Shown: positions 21,901 to 32,125 of the stretch, one piece after another
Layout of the letters: each line of letters starts with the position of its first letter
Numbering within the stretch: position 1 is the stretch's first letter
Origin: Triglochin maritima
Lineage: Eukaryota; Streptophyta; Magnoliopsida; Alismatales; Juncaginaceae
Assembly: GCA_963682175.1 (NCBI GenBank)
Contig: OY821791.1
Coordinates: 22,475,826 to 22,539,825, forward strand
Length of the DNA stretch: 64,000 nt
Direction: 5' to 3'
Translations under genes and position numbers: made by a program
Notes under the pieces: model-generated
What the model saw: only the letters and a program-made list of their open reading frames with translations
Told to the model about the DNA's origin: nothing
Databases searched by the model: none

Positions 21901-24869
21901 GATTGATTACACTAACTACACTAGAATGCAAAAGGAAATGAAAGATAAGCAATAAAACTAAACCCCATAGGGGGTAGAGAAATGATGTGAATATAAAGAT
22001 GTGTGTGTGTGTTCGATTAAGCTCCTCACAACATGTAGTGCATGAAATCATAAAACTACATCCAACTTTGCCTCCACATGAATTAAGATAAGACTACATC
22101 ATTAAAACATACAAGACAATAATTGGAATGAAGCTAAATGAACTCATGTATAAAGACTAGACCCGACTATGCCTCCACATCAATTAAGATATACCAATAT
22201 CATTAAAACATACAAGACATTAACCAAGGTAAAGGCAACAAGAGTACATACACTACAACTTGTGTTTCCCATATTAACTTCATCCATATCCTAACCTTAT
22301 CATTCCCCCTAAAATAGGTCCACTAATCAAAGCATAAGCTAAGCTTCATTCAAGAGCGTTAGCATATCAAAGATAAGAGTGAACCCATTAGATGGTTATG
22401 GAAATCATATAAAGCTCAAGGGATAAAGATAACACACACTTAATACACTACACGATCATATCACATATTACTCCACCCCCTAAATGGGGATGGAACTATT
22501 AACACATATTTATACTAACTACTCTAACAAAATGAAGCACTAATACTGAAATGAAATTAATCTAAGCAAGAAAGAAACATTAAAGAAACTAAAATAACAT
22601 GAGACTAAAGAAACATGCATGACATGTAAATTGAAATTAACTAAGCAATGTAAAAACTAAAGCAAAAAACAATTAACTACAAAACTTCTATTATTACTCA
22701 CTCCAAATTACAAGCAGCCCTTCCTCCACCATAGTTTTGCTTCAAGGATTCACTCTTAGTAGGGAAGAAGGCCACCAAGAGAGAGATGTGTACAATGGAA
22801 GGTGAAGAGTTCTATTTATAAGCATGGAAAAAGCTAATCCGGGACAATGCCCCGATGTGGGACTAAACAAATACCAAAAATAGACTAAGAATACACTAAT
22901 ACACGTGCCCGCCGAAGATGAGCAGATCCGGAGCCAAACTGACCGCCAAATGGCGGTCTATTAGTTCTGGATCGGGCTCATTTTTGTTGTGGGCTTCTGT
23001 TGATGTATTTGTTGGTCTTGGATGCATCTACTTCGTTTGTTGGAGCTCTGACCCGAATCGAATTGTCAAAATACTCCCCATGATGGTGTGGAGTTTTCTG
23101 TTTTGCTCTTAGGTCCTTCGGTCTTACGTTTAGGTCCTTCTCCGTTGCATCTCAGTCCCCAGGTCTCATGATTGATCGTTTTATTTAAACCGCAAATGCA
23201 TGGCCGTGTTGAAGCGGTGGCAAATACGGGTCTTCCACTAGGAGGTGTGTCGACATTTGGTTTGTGTGAAGACGAGTGGTAAAAAATGGAGAGAGAGAGA
23301 TTAATTACACTAACAACACTGGAATGCAAAAGGAAAGGAAAGATAAGCAATAAAACTAAACCCCATAGGGGGTAGAGAAATGATGTGAATATAAAGATGT
23401 GTGTGTGTGTTCAATTAAGCTCCTCACAACATGTAGTGCATGAAATCATAAAACTACATCCAACTTTCCCTCCACATGAATTAAGATAAGACTACATCAT
23501 GAAAACATACAAGACAATAATTGGAATGAAGCTAAATGAACTCATGTATAAAGACTAGACCCTACTATGCCTCCACATGAATTAAGATAAGACTACATCA
23601 TTAAAACATACAAGACATTAAACAAGGTAAAGGCAACAACAGTACATACACTACAACTTGTGTTTCCAATATTAACTTCATCCATATCCTAACCTTATCA
23701 TTCCCCATAAAATAGGTACACTAATCAAAGAATAAGCTAAGCTTCATTCAAGAGCATTAGCATATCAAAGATAAGAGTGAAAACCCATTAGATGGTTATG
23801 GAAATCATATAAAGCTCAAGGGATAAAGATAACACACACTTAATACACTACATGATCATATCACATATTTCTCCACCCCCCAAATGGGGATGGAACTACT
23901 CACACATATTTAAACTAACTACTCTAACAAAATGAAGCATAATACTGAAATGAAATTACCCTAAGAAAGCAAGAAATATTAAAGAAGCTTAAAAGAAAAG
24001 GAAAGGAAACACTAAACAAGCATGCACAAATTAAAAGGCAAGATTAGAAGAAACTAGAAGAATTATTTTATTAACAAATGACTCACATTGAAGGTAGCAT
24101 TCTTTTCCACCTTGAGTTTTTGCTTCAAGGCTCACTCCTTAGTAGAGAGAATGCCACCAAGCAATGGGTAGTTTACAATAAAAGGTGAAGAGTTCTATTT
24201 ATAAGCATGGAAAAAGCTAATCCGGGACAATCCACCGATGTGAGACTAAAGCAATACAATAAATAGCCTAAACAAACATTAATACAAGCCCAGGAGAAAT
24301 CTTAACGGATCTGGGATGATCCAGACTGTCAATTGGCGGTCTATAAGATCTAGATCCGTCTGCATTTCGTGTTGGGCTTTGCTTGAAGTATTTCTTGGTC
24401 TTGGATGCATCTACTTTGTTTATTGGAGCTCCGACCCGAATCGAATTGCCAAAATACTCACCATGATGGTGTGGAGTTTCCTGTTTTGCTCTTAGGTCCT
24501 TCGGTGTTACGATTAGGTTCTTCTCCCTTGCATCTCAGTCCCTAGGTCTCACAATTAAGTCATTTTTCCTACTTTTGGGTCCTTTCATGGCTCTTCTCTT
24601 CAAACCTCTTTATTCCTGAAAACTAAACATAAAACTCGCCACGTAGCATTGCTTAGGTGTAAGATAATGGATATAAGATACAAATATGAGCATGAAATGA
24701 TGTCAATCAAACAGTTAAGTCTTTTTTCCTGCTTTTGGGTCCTTTCATGGCTCTTCTCTTCAAACCTCTTTATTTCTGAAATTCAAACATAAAACTCGTC
24801 ACGTAGCATTGCTTAGGCGTAAGATAATGGATATAAGATACAAATATAAGCATGAAATGATGTCAATCA
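18973..24869 (-). repeat. Head-to-tail LTR array forming the 5' LTR of element B
   Basis: Units start with TGATTGATCG at 18973, 20374, 21773 and 23169. The first three units (1401, 1399 and 1396 bases) stop at the same internal point, …AGGTCTCA, and run directly into the next TGATTGATCG. Relative to the intact 3' LTR they lack the last 158 bases (equivalent to 12979-13136). The fourth unit (23169-24709) is full length. It is followed by 24710-24869, a copy of just those missing terminal bases. Units 1 and 2 are almost identical; units 3 and 4 have diverged more. The outer edge at 24869 has the element's target duplication. Confidence 0.85.
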
Positions 24870-25913
24870 ATCATCAAGGAAAATTGTACCTTCCACCATA
24901 GTGTTGGCGTCCCTCGCTTCCTCAGCCTGGATGGTGAAGACCCATCCAACTCTGCCTCTCCTTGCGGTCGGTGATCCTGTTCTCCAAGTGGTCTTGCCCT
25001 GCCGGTGGGGACACTCTCAGACATAGTGCTCATATTGGCCGCATCCTAGACAAACTCCAGGATGGCAGCAACACTCCCACCCAGTGTGAACAATGCCACA
25101 AGCCATGCACTCTCCAGGCTGACGTGTACTAACTCCTTCAATCCGGGCCTCTTGCCCGATTGCCCTGTGAAACGACTAGCCGCACGTCCACTGCTATTTC
25201 CTTGTGGCCTCCTAGTCTCCTGATAATTCTCCTGGTAATCCTTGTCCAGGATAGTAGAACACTTCACAACATCTGTGAGAGTTTGCGGCATACTTGTCAG
25301 CACACGGGACATGAGTTGCTTACGAAGTCCCCGTGTAAACTTCATCTCTCTCTGCAACTAGGTGACATAGATCTCAAGATAGAAGCACTCCAAGGATTTA
25401 AACTTATTGATGTGGCCTCTAGTGTCAACTCCTTCTTCTCCAAGGCCAGAAACTCCTCCCTCTTTGCGTCCCTGACATGCTGTGGAAAGTACTACTAGTT
25501 GAACTCCCCTAGGAATTCCTCCCAACTCATGTCCTCTCTGTCAGTAAATACCACTGCAAACGTAGTGGTGCACCAATTGGACACACACCGTCTAGCACAT
25601 AGGTGGCTAGATCCACCTTCATTTTTAGGTAGCACCTGATCACCCTGAAAATCATCTGGATCTTGAAGACCCAGTCCACTGCTACCTCGGGGTCAACACC
25701 GCCCTCGATAGTAGGCCAATGCTGGAGCATAAATGTCTCATGCATTGTGCCCATCCTTGCTTGCTCATCCCATGCGGTCTGGCACTCCCAAAATTCGCCC
25801 AACCATCCAACAGTCGCGTAGAGGATCCACCGCTCCTCCGCCCACGTTGCGTCCCCAGTCACATCATTGGCACTGTGCTCACGTTGTGCACAATTCACAC
25901 GTCTCGAAGGCAT
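24870..25913 (-). pseudogene. Gypsy element C gag
   Basis: Minus-strand frames starting at ATG 25911-25913 give a gypsy gag. An N-terminal MPSRR region (25913-25527) includes a QHWPTIEGGVDPEVAVDW capsid segment. The central part (25357-25046) has MQREMKFTRGLRKQL and a KCSTILDKDYQE segment. In another frame two zinc-knuckle-like motifs (CMACGIVHTGWEC and CLGCGQYEH, the second containing a stop) lie at about 25010-25110. Element B interrupts the gene between the knuckles and the protease. It is fragmented by shifts and stops. Confidence 0.75.
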
Positions 25914-26056
25914 CTAGAACCAAAATAAGGAAAACATAATCAATTCCGCATTGCATTTATGATCTACTGGAATAAATGCATGATTCTATCCAACTACTCC
26001 TAAGGGTGATTTCTTTGAATGATTACACTGGAAACGACCTACTCTAATACCAAACT
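25914..26056 (-). promoter_or_regulatory. Gypsy element C leader and primer-binding site
   Basis: About 140 noncoding bases lie between gag and the LTR. On the minus strand TTTGGTATTAGAG (about 26042-26054) follows the LTR end and is one mismatch from the initiator-Met primer-binding core TGGTATCAGAG. Confidence 0.65.
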
Positions 26057-27876
26057 GTGTAAAGTCCACAAAATAGTGGAAAAACTGAAAATTTAAAACT
26101 CGAGTTCTTAACCAAAGAACACAAGTACTTAAATATCATATCAAAAGGTGCACCATTTACACAAGAATTTTCAAAAGTACGATTACATCAAAAGATAAGA
26201 AGGACAATATACAAGTAATTATAAAACCTCAAAAGTAAGACTAGAGGATCCAGTCCTGTGCACTCGTCCACAGTCGCCACCCACTTAGTGCAACTCACAC
26301 CCTGAAATTAAAACATGAAACAATGCCTGAGTTTTCATAAGAAAACCCCATCTACCAAGTCCACCTACATGCTTATGAAAGTACAGTACAAGAAACCCAT
26401 CATATTAGTACACATGGCATACAATAATGCAACATAAAGCCTTCCCTATCCATGGGTAACAAAGAATAACAATCCGACCCATAACATCGGGCCCCACATG
26501 GGTACTTCATCACATCCTCGTGTGGTCATACGAAGGTATGCTCACACTAGCTGGGTCATAGGCGGCTCTCACAAGCAGATACTTCTATTGCTCTTACAAG
26601 TTCGCACATTTGCTCACACAAGTTGACATGTTTGCTCACACAAGCTGACACATATACGTTGCTCAACTCTACCGCCATAAAGGCAGAGTAGTTACCTACA
26701 TAGCCATCAAGCCAGTAGTCGCATCACCAAACGAAGTTACAAAACAATAGCAAACATTGGGATCCGTGATCCCATGCATTCACCACATAAGATATGGAAA
26801 ATAACATTGTGAAAAAAACACATAAAAGTAATAAATCCAATATGTGGTACAAACAGTCAACCAAAAAATATGCACAAGGTCGACTGTTTAGAGGTTGAAC
26901 CAAACAAAGGTTCTAACTACCACTCAAACGGTCGAACAAACATATGAGAAAACGGTCGGACAAAAGTGCATTAATGGTCTACCGTTTGAAGGTCTGAAAA
27001 ACATTTAAATAATAATAGCAATGGTAGAATGGCAAGCGGGTCCCATTCGACCAAAATTAATGGGGTTTTCCTACGTTACCTTATAATCGGTCAAACTACA
27101 CATGAACCGGTCAAACACAAATTTAGTATACTTAAGTTAACGGTCGAACCAATTTTAGGGTGGTCGACCATTTAGAAGGTCTGGGCCCTAACCAAACGGT
27201 CAAATGGCAAAGGGTCCAGTTCGACCGAAATTAATAGACTCTTCCTCATCCCGCCCATTATTCACAACCAGTTGACTACCAATAGTCACCGTTGGACCGG
27301 TATGGGGTAAAATTTAACATTTACACTACGACCGGTCGACCAACAACAATGTTGGTCGACCGTTCCGTGCACCAACCTTGCTGCACAATATCACCGACGA
27401 GATCTCCGAGCTCCGGCGACGCCCACGACCACTCACACTCCTTGTGTGAACTTTTTATTAAGGTTGGGATACCTTTTTACGTACGTCGAAGCTCCACACA
27501 TCACCGACAATCTCCACTTCACTTCCTTGCACCTCCGGCAAATCTCCTCACACCGAATTCTCCACCAATCCCGTGCACAATCTCCCCCAGCCATGACTTG
27601 TCGAGCTCACCGTTGTTCGTCGTTCTTCTCTACTCAACTGATTGAAGGAAAAGAGAGAGATGCGTGTGAGTGAGAGAATGAAGTAAGGAGGAAGAGAAGA
27701 GGAGTGTTTTTCCCTCTTAGACCCCACACCACTCAATCCACCAATCACAAACCTACACCTCACCCCTTAACATTCACCACACACTTTTCTCCGAAGACAG
27801 CAAAGCAAAGCACTAATCACCCATTATTTAACCATTGTTAGTTCTCCTAATTAGGGTTAGGGTTTAAGTCCTAACA
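26057..27876 (-). repeat. 5' LTR of gypsy element C
   Basis: This 1820-base LTR lies between TGTGTAAAG (26057) and CCTAACA (27876). The portion 26280-26340 resembles part of the solo LTR at 60880-60960 (GAGTTTTC…GAAAACCC region), a feature of this gypsy group. The stretch 26870-27390 holds many palindromic or half-palindromic GGTCGACC-like motifs. No coding sequence. Confidence 0.7.
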
Positions 27877-27879
27877 TGA

Positions 27880-28537
27880 TCCTTATCTCGACCATACATT
27901 TTATCGAACGATTGTAGGCTCTAGATCTCTAGTATCTCACAATCACAAGACCAAATTTGGCATATGCGCTTAAATGGATGTCCATTTCTCTAAGGTTAAA
28001 CACCTATTGAGATATGTGAATGGTAATCTTCAGAATGGATTGTTCATAAATAAGGCATCATGTCTTGATTTACATGTGTTTTCTGATGCGGATTGGGCCA
28101 ATCGTTCTTCCAATCAACGTTCAACCATTGCTTTTGCATCTTCTTGGGATCCAATTGCATCTTTTGGTCCTCTAAAAAGCAAGCATTAGTCTCCACTTCA
28201 CATGCAGAAGCGGACTATAGAGACATGTCTTCAACTGCTGCTGAACTAACATGGATTGAGTTTCTTCTTCGTGACATTGGCAAATATTTAAAGCAAGTTC
28301 CCACTCTATTTTGTGACATCAATAATAATCTCTCTTCAGATGACAGTCAATCCAGCGTTCCACAAGAAATCAAAACACATCGAGATTCACTATCATTATA
28401 TATGTGAGAAGGTTGCCTCAGGTGATTTGCTTACAGTGTATGTCAATTCAGGAGACCAGGTTGAGAACTTGTTTACTAAGTGACTTTCTAAAGCTCTATT
28501 TCAGTCCTAATGTTCCAAACATGCCCTCCTTAAGATG
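27880..28537 (+). pseudogene. Ty1/copia RNase H and 3' end of pol (element G)
   Basis: Two overlapping frames (27974-28189 and 28093-28407) encode the C-terminal RNase H of a copia polyprotein. Visible are HLLRYVNGN, the SDADWA motif with a catalytic aspartate, SSKKQALVSTSHAEADYR with the catalytic glutamate region, and ELTWIEFLLRDI. Downstream codons in a third frame give a VASGDLLTVYVNS-like end. Gypsy element C lies immediately to the left, so C inserted into, or recombined with, this copia element. Frameshifts make it non-functional. Confidence 0.8.
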
Positions 28538-28750
28538 CCATGTTTGTGAGGCATGCATTGTTATGAATAAAGTTTAGATCTAAGTTAATGTAAATGTGCT
28601 TGTCTAAGTGGTTAGTTAAGTGTCTGTTACAGTGTGGACATGTGTCGCCGTTGTATTGGTTGTGTAGGACCTGGTCTGGTAAGTTGGTCGAGTTCTGTTG
28701 TAACAACCTCATATATACAATTCATCCTAAACCTAGGTGCATAATAGTCT
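28538..28750 (+). repeat. Partial copia LTR of element G
   Basis: It follows the pol end and starts at about TGTTTGTGAGGC. It contains CATATATAC (about 28711) and ends at the beginning of the CACTA subterminal repeats. Short LTRs of this kind are usual for the copia lineage suggested by the RNase H. Boundaries uncertain. Confidence 0.4.
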
Positions 28751-28754
28751 TTAC

Positions 28755-29020
28755 TCGTCGCACGGCCGACGTCTATGGGGTACTATAGAGTCAGCTCTTT
28801 GAATACCCATTATATCCGACGTCTATACCCTATAGACGTCGAACTATAGACGTCGGGTGTTGGATTACTCGGTGCATCTGATGTCTATACTCTATAGAAG
28901 TCGACCTATAGACGTCGGATGTTATAGACGGCCGACGTCTATACCCCCATGCATATAGACGTCGGGGTATAGACGTCGTCTGTATATAACAGTCGACGTC
29001 TATAGGTCTTAAAGAAATCG
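28755..29020. repeat. CACTA-like subterminal palindrome field (GACGTCTATA)
   Basis: About ten copies of CCGACGTCTATA or its complement TATAGACGTCGG occur in both orientations in 270 bases, many paired as palindromes around TATA. Dense subterminal repeats of this kind are typical of plant CACTA elements, where transposase binds them. A CACTA transposase-associated domain lies 2.5 kb to the right. No terminal CACTA inverted repeat was identified. Confidence 0.65.
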
Positions 29021-29039
29021 AACAGTTGTATTTTCTGGC

Positions 29040-29945
29040 ATTCATTCCAAAAAAAACCTAACCAAACCCTAGCCATTCCGCAACCGATCTGCAGCTTTCT
29101 CCGGCACCGCCGTGATGTCCCAACCTCTCCTCCCGTTCTCCGGCCCTGTCCTCTGTCTTCCTCCATATCCCTAACCACCGTAACGGTTTCGTTTAGTTTT
29201 GGTTGGTTTAGTTTCGGACTTTTGGTGGAGTAATGATTCTTTTCTTTCTTGGTAAACTTCTCCTCTCATTTGGATCCAACATTTCGATTTTTGTTCGTAT
29301 TTTGAATACGGTTGGCCGAGAATGCCGTCGTCAACAACAAGGTCACTGCCAACCTCACCACCGTCATCAAAGAGGTATCTTTTCCCGTTCGATTGACTCG
29401 CGCTTGTCGGATTCGATTTGATGGTTTTTCAGAAAATTCGCGTGTTGATGATGTTTGTGGATTTAGGTGCTTGGGATTGATTGTGTTTGTGTTTTTCTGG
29501 ATTTTTAGTTCGAAATTGTGGATTGATGTAAATTAGAAGCGGGTTTTGGCAAAATGGATGTGTTGTGTGTTCTCCCAGGTTTGTTCTCATCTCTGATTTG
29601 GGAATATGACAGAAAACAAACAAATATTAGCTTTAACTTTGAAAGAGTTCATTATCTAGTTAATTGTGTGAAATTAATTTTTTTTGGCATGTCGGATTTG
29701 GTGTTGGTTATTTATGATTTGTTTGTGGTCTTGTGTTGGTTGAAAATCATTTAGTTTGTGATTAAATGCATGGTTTGTTGTTGTTGTATATGGTTCATGT
29801 GTTGTCTAATTATTCAAGTACCAGTCAAGTGTGGTTTAGATATATCTATATTGGCAGATTCGAGGAAGGTCGCGCCTTCAAGAAGAAGGAGGAGGCACGT
29901 TTGCTGGTTCGTGATTCCACTCATTTTGTCTCTTAGTTTGAATTG
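29040..29945 (+). pseudogene. Exon-like segments, possibly captured host gene
   Basis: A GC-richer stretch with a plant-like 5' leader (AAACCCTAGCC at about 29063, then ATGTCCCAACC near 29113) is followed by two segments with strong codon bias. One (29312-29372) encodes ENAVVNNKVTANLTTVIKE and is followed by GGTATC, a possible donor. The second (about 29859-29938) follows GGCAG, a plausible acceptor, and encodes FEEGRAFKKKEEARLLVRD. The family was not recognised. Placement between CACTA subterminal repeats and a CACTA coding region suggests transduplication, but these could also be the element's own exons. Confidence 0.35.
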
Positions 29946-30834
29946 TTGTTAGTAATTTTTTCATTGTGTGTTTAAAACTGATGCATTGTAATATATGTTT
30001 AGAAGAAATATAAATATATAAGTAATAAATTGTTTGTTTGTGTCCACTTAGTTATGTATTTGTCAATAATCGTTGTTAATGGAATTTGTTGGTAGCTTGC
30101 TCATGAGATAACTAAAGTCCACAAATAACATGTATTAAGGACTAGCCTTTAACTATTTATTCTTTAATCACGAAGCCAATTTTGTTATGTGGAAAATGTA
30201 AACATGTGTTGTGTTGAAGTTTGAGGGGTTTGGATGTAGTGTGTTTGTGATGAATTTGGTGGGATTGAGATCAAGTTTATATCGTGTATTGTTATAAATT
30301 TTTTTGTTAATTCCAGGATTTGTAGACTTTTACATAGCAAATTTTAGGGGAGGTTCTGCCAAAAATTTTAAAAAAACTCAATTCTTATTAATAACATGAT
30401 ATTTTAAAATAATAACTTAAATTTTATATTAAAAGGACTATAACTTAGATCATGTAAAAAACTTATGTTTAATTAGTTTAGTGAGTTCATACAATTATTT
30501 ATGTTTATTAATGTTTAGCTTACTTAAATTTTTATTTATTTATGTTTATTTATGCTTAAAACAATTTATTTTGTTTAGTTAACTCATTGCCCCCATTAAG
30601 CAACTTAACCTTTAATAACTTAAAGCAAAAGATTAGACAATATTGCTAAGTCATTCATCATATAGGATTTGCATTCAACGTATTTATTAATTATTTACGA
30701 TTTCTGTCGTAGATTGCTGACGTAAGGTACGTAATCTCTTTCACTCATCATTCATTAGAAATCACTCATTAGTTAGTAGGACTTGCATTGGAACAAGAGT
30801 GAGGTGAGTGTTTGTTTGGTGTGTTGTTTGTTAG
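29946..30834. other. AT-rich stretch without recognisable genes
   Basis: Nearly 900 bases of AT-rich DNA with T runs and no frame of interest. No repeat relationship to other parts of the window was noticed. It may be intron or intergenic sequence of the CACTA relic. Confidence 0.5.
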
Positions 30835-31400
30835 ATTAAGGTATGAAAAACATTTTGGGGGCAGTCACCTATAGGAGATGAGGTGGGTATTTCATCTCCC
30901 TTTCCTTGGCCCAAAAACCACTTAATAAATGAGCCTTAATAAAATCAATTAGATGTTGTCCCCTAGGATTTCCAGACGCATTAAGGAGAGGAAATCGTTT
31001 AAGACCGTTATGGCCTGAACGTCGTTGCCCATCTAGTCTCCCTGAGATTTTAGGAACCTCCGGGTTCTTGATTTCCTACAGATTAGTTGTCCTTGATGTT
31101 TAAGACCGTTTCGGCCTAAACGTCGTTGCCCATCTAGTCTCCTTGAGATATTAGGGACATCCGGGTTCTTGATTTCCTACAGATTAGTGCTCCTCGGTGG
31201 GACCTCGAAGTTAGGCGTCGTCTATTACTAAGGACCTATATTGGACTTTAGGCTTGTTTTGGCCTTGATTGCCTAGTTAGGTTTCTAACCTTCCTTATTC
31301 CCATGCTAGATTAAGGACTCCATCTCCTCTCCTCTTAGTCATTTTTTCTCATCTTAATGTCTCCGAATCTTCTCATCTACGAACACATTCTTTTTAATTG
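30835..31400 (+). repeat. Athila-type leader fragment with an internal duplication
   Basis: The segment resembles, in the plus orientation, the leaders of A (2950-3300, reverse), B (18000-18330, reverse) and E (49430-49900). Shared parts include a GAAGTTAGGCGTCGTCTA stretch. Within it a unit of about 96 bases with TTTAAGACCGTT and CTCCGGGTTCTTGATTTCC-like stretches occurs twice in tandem (about 30990-31085 and 31090-31190). It is probably a relic of an Athila insertion in the CACTA element. Confidence 0.6.
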
Positions 31401-31457
31401 AAATTTTATTTATTTCCTCCAATAATAACTATCATTTTTGTTAATGTTTAGATTGAA

Positions 31458-31890
31458 ATGGATCGAGAGTGGATTGTTTCAAATAGATTGAGTGATGAGT
31501 AGAGAACATAGTCAATATGTTCTTAGAGGATTCCAAAAAACATTAAAAAAAATTGAAAGAGAATGACATGGCGTATTGTCCGTGCAATAAGTGTAATAAT
31601 ATGTCTGTGCTGACTTTTCGGAAAATGAAAGATTATTTGTTTTAGAAAGGTTTCGACCCAAATTACAGATGGTGGATATGGCACGTCGAAAATGAATCAT
31701 TTACTCGTTCCAAGAATGACGGAGATAATGTTAGTATGGAAGATCACTTAGAGGAAATGGTTCAGGATATGGTTTTTTCGTCCAACCCCGATTTACTTGG
31801 TAGTTTGTTGAGTGACAATGAGAAGCCGTTGTATAAGAGTTGTACCAAATTCACTAGATTGTCAGCGGTGTTGTATATATATATGTAAGG
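31458..31890 (+). pseudogene. CACTA transposase-associated domain
   Basis: From the ATG at 31458 the sequence encodes MDREWIVSNRLSDE and then a stop. In the same region it gives a cysteine motif YCPCNKCNN, GFDPNYRWWIWH and EKPLYKSCTKFTRLSAVLY. These are the hallmarks, in order, of the N-terminal transposase-associated domain of plant En/Spm (CACTA) transposases. Several stops and shifts interrupt it, and the catalytic transposase core that normally follows was not found. The next section begins a different coding region, so the core seems deleted. Confidence 0.75.
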
Positions 31891-31929
31891 TGTCAAGCCC
31901 CCGGAGCAAAGGGTCAAACAACCAATCTC

Positions 31930-32125
31930 CGATCAACATTAAGTAGGTGCAAAATGTTGTATCAACGTATGGTACGTAGGTGCAAAATGTTGTATCAACG
32001 TAGGTGCAAAATGTTGTATCAACGTATGGTACGTAGGGAAGCACAATACTTAAGTAGCTGCAAAATGTTGTATCAACGTATGGTACGTAGGGAAGCACAA
32101 TACTTAAGTAGCTGGGAGTTGGAGG
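31930..32125. repeat. Short tandem duplications in the CACTA relic
   Basis: TGCAAAATGTTGTATCAACG occurs four times between 31948 and 32080, and a longer unit ending GGAAGCACAATACTTAAGTAGCT is repeated. The pattern suggests stepwise replication slippage. Confidence 0.8.

Larger units (their letters stand above)
11589..24869 (-). mobile_element. Athila-like LTR element B, with gag and protease only
   Basis: The 13281-base insertion is flanked by perfect 5-base duplications ATCAT (11584-11588 and 24870-24874) and splits the gag/protease region of gypsy element C. On the minus strand the order is a complex 5' LTR (18973-24869), exact tRNA-Asp primer-binding site, leader, broken gag, protease, a roughly 1.4-kb noncoding stretch, conserved block, polypurine tract, and 3' LTR (11589-13136). 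No reverse transcriptase, RNase H or integrase is present. It is therefore a non-autonomous member that needed another element's enzymes. Confidence 0.9.
7483..27876 (-). mobile_element. Ty3/gypsy element C, interrupted by element B and a copia LTR
   Basis: On the minus strand: 5' LTR (26057-27876), initiator-Met-like primer-binding site (about 26042-26053), gag (25913-24870), then after the B insertion protease, reverse transcriptase, RNase H and integrase (11588-8805). A polypurine tract (7563-7576) and the first bases of the 3' LTR (to 7562) follow. The order PR-RT-RH-IN is the gypsy order. No chromodomain was seen; the integrase C-terminus is replaced by a copia LTR. All frames are broken. 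Confidence 0.8.

Noticed and set aside
11818..23410. TGTGTG tracts as a CRISPR-like or satellite array
   Set aside because: They are ordinary dinucleotide microsatellites at one fixed place in each LTR unit.
20374..24709. Separate complete retrotransposons between the array LTRs
   Set aside because: There is no primer-binding site, internal sequence or polypurine tract between the units; they abut directly.
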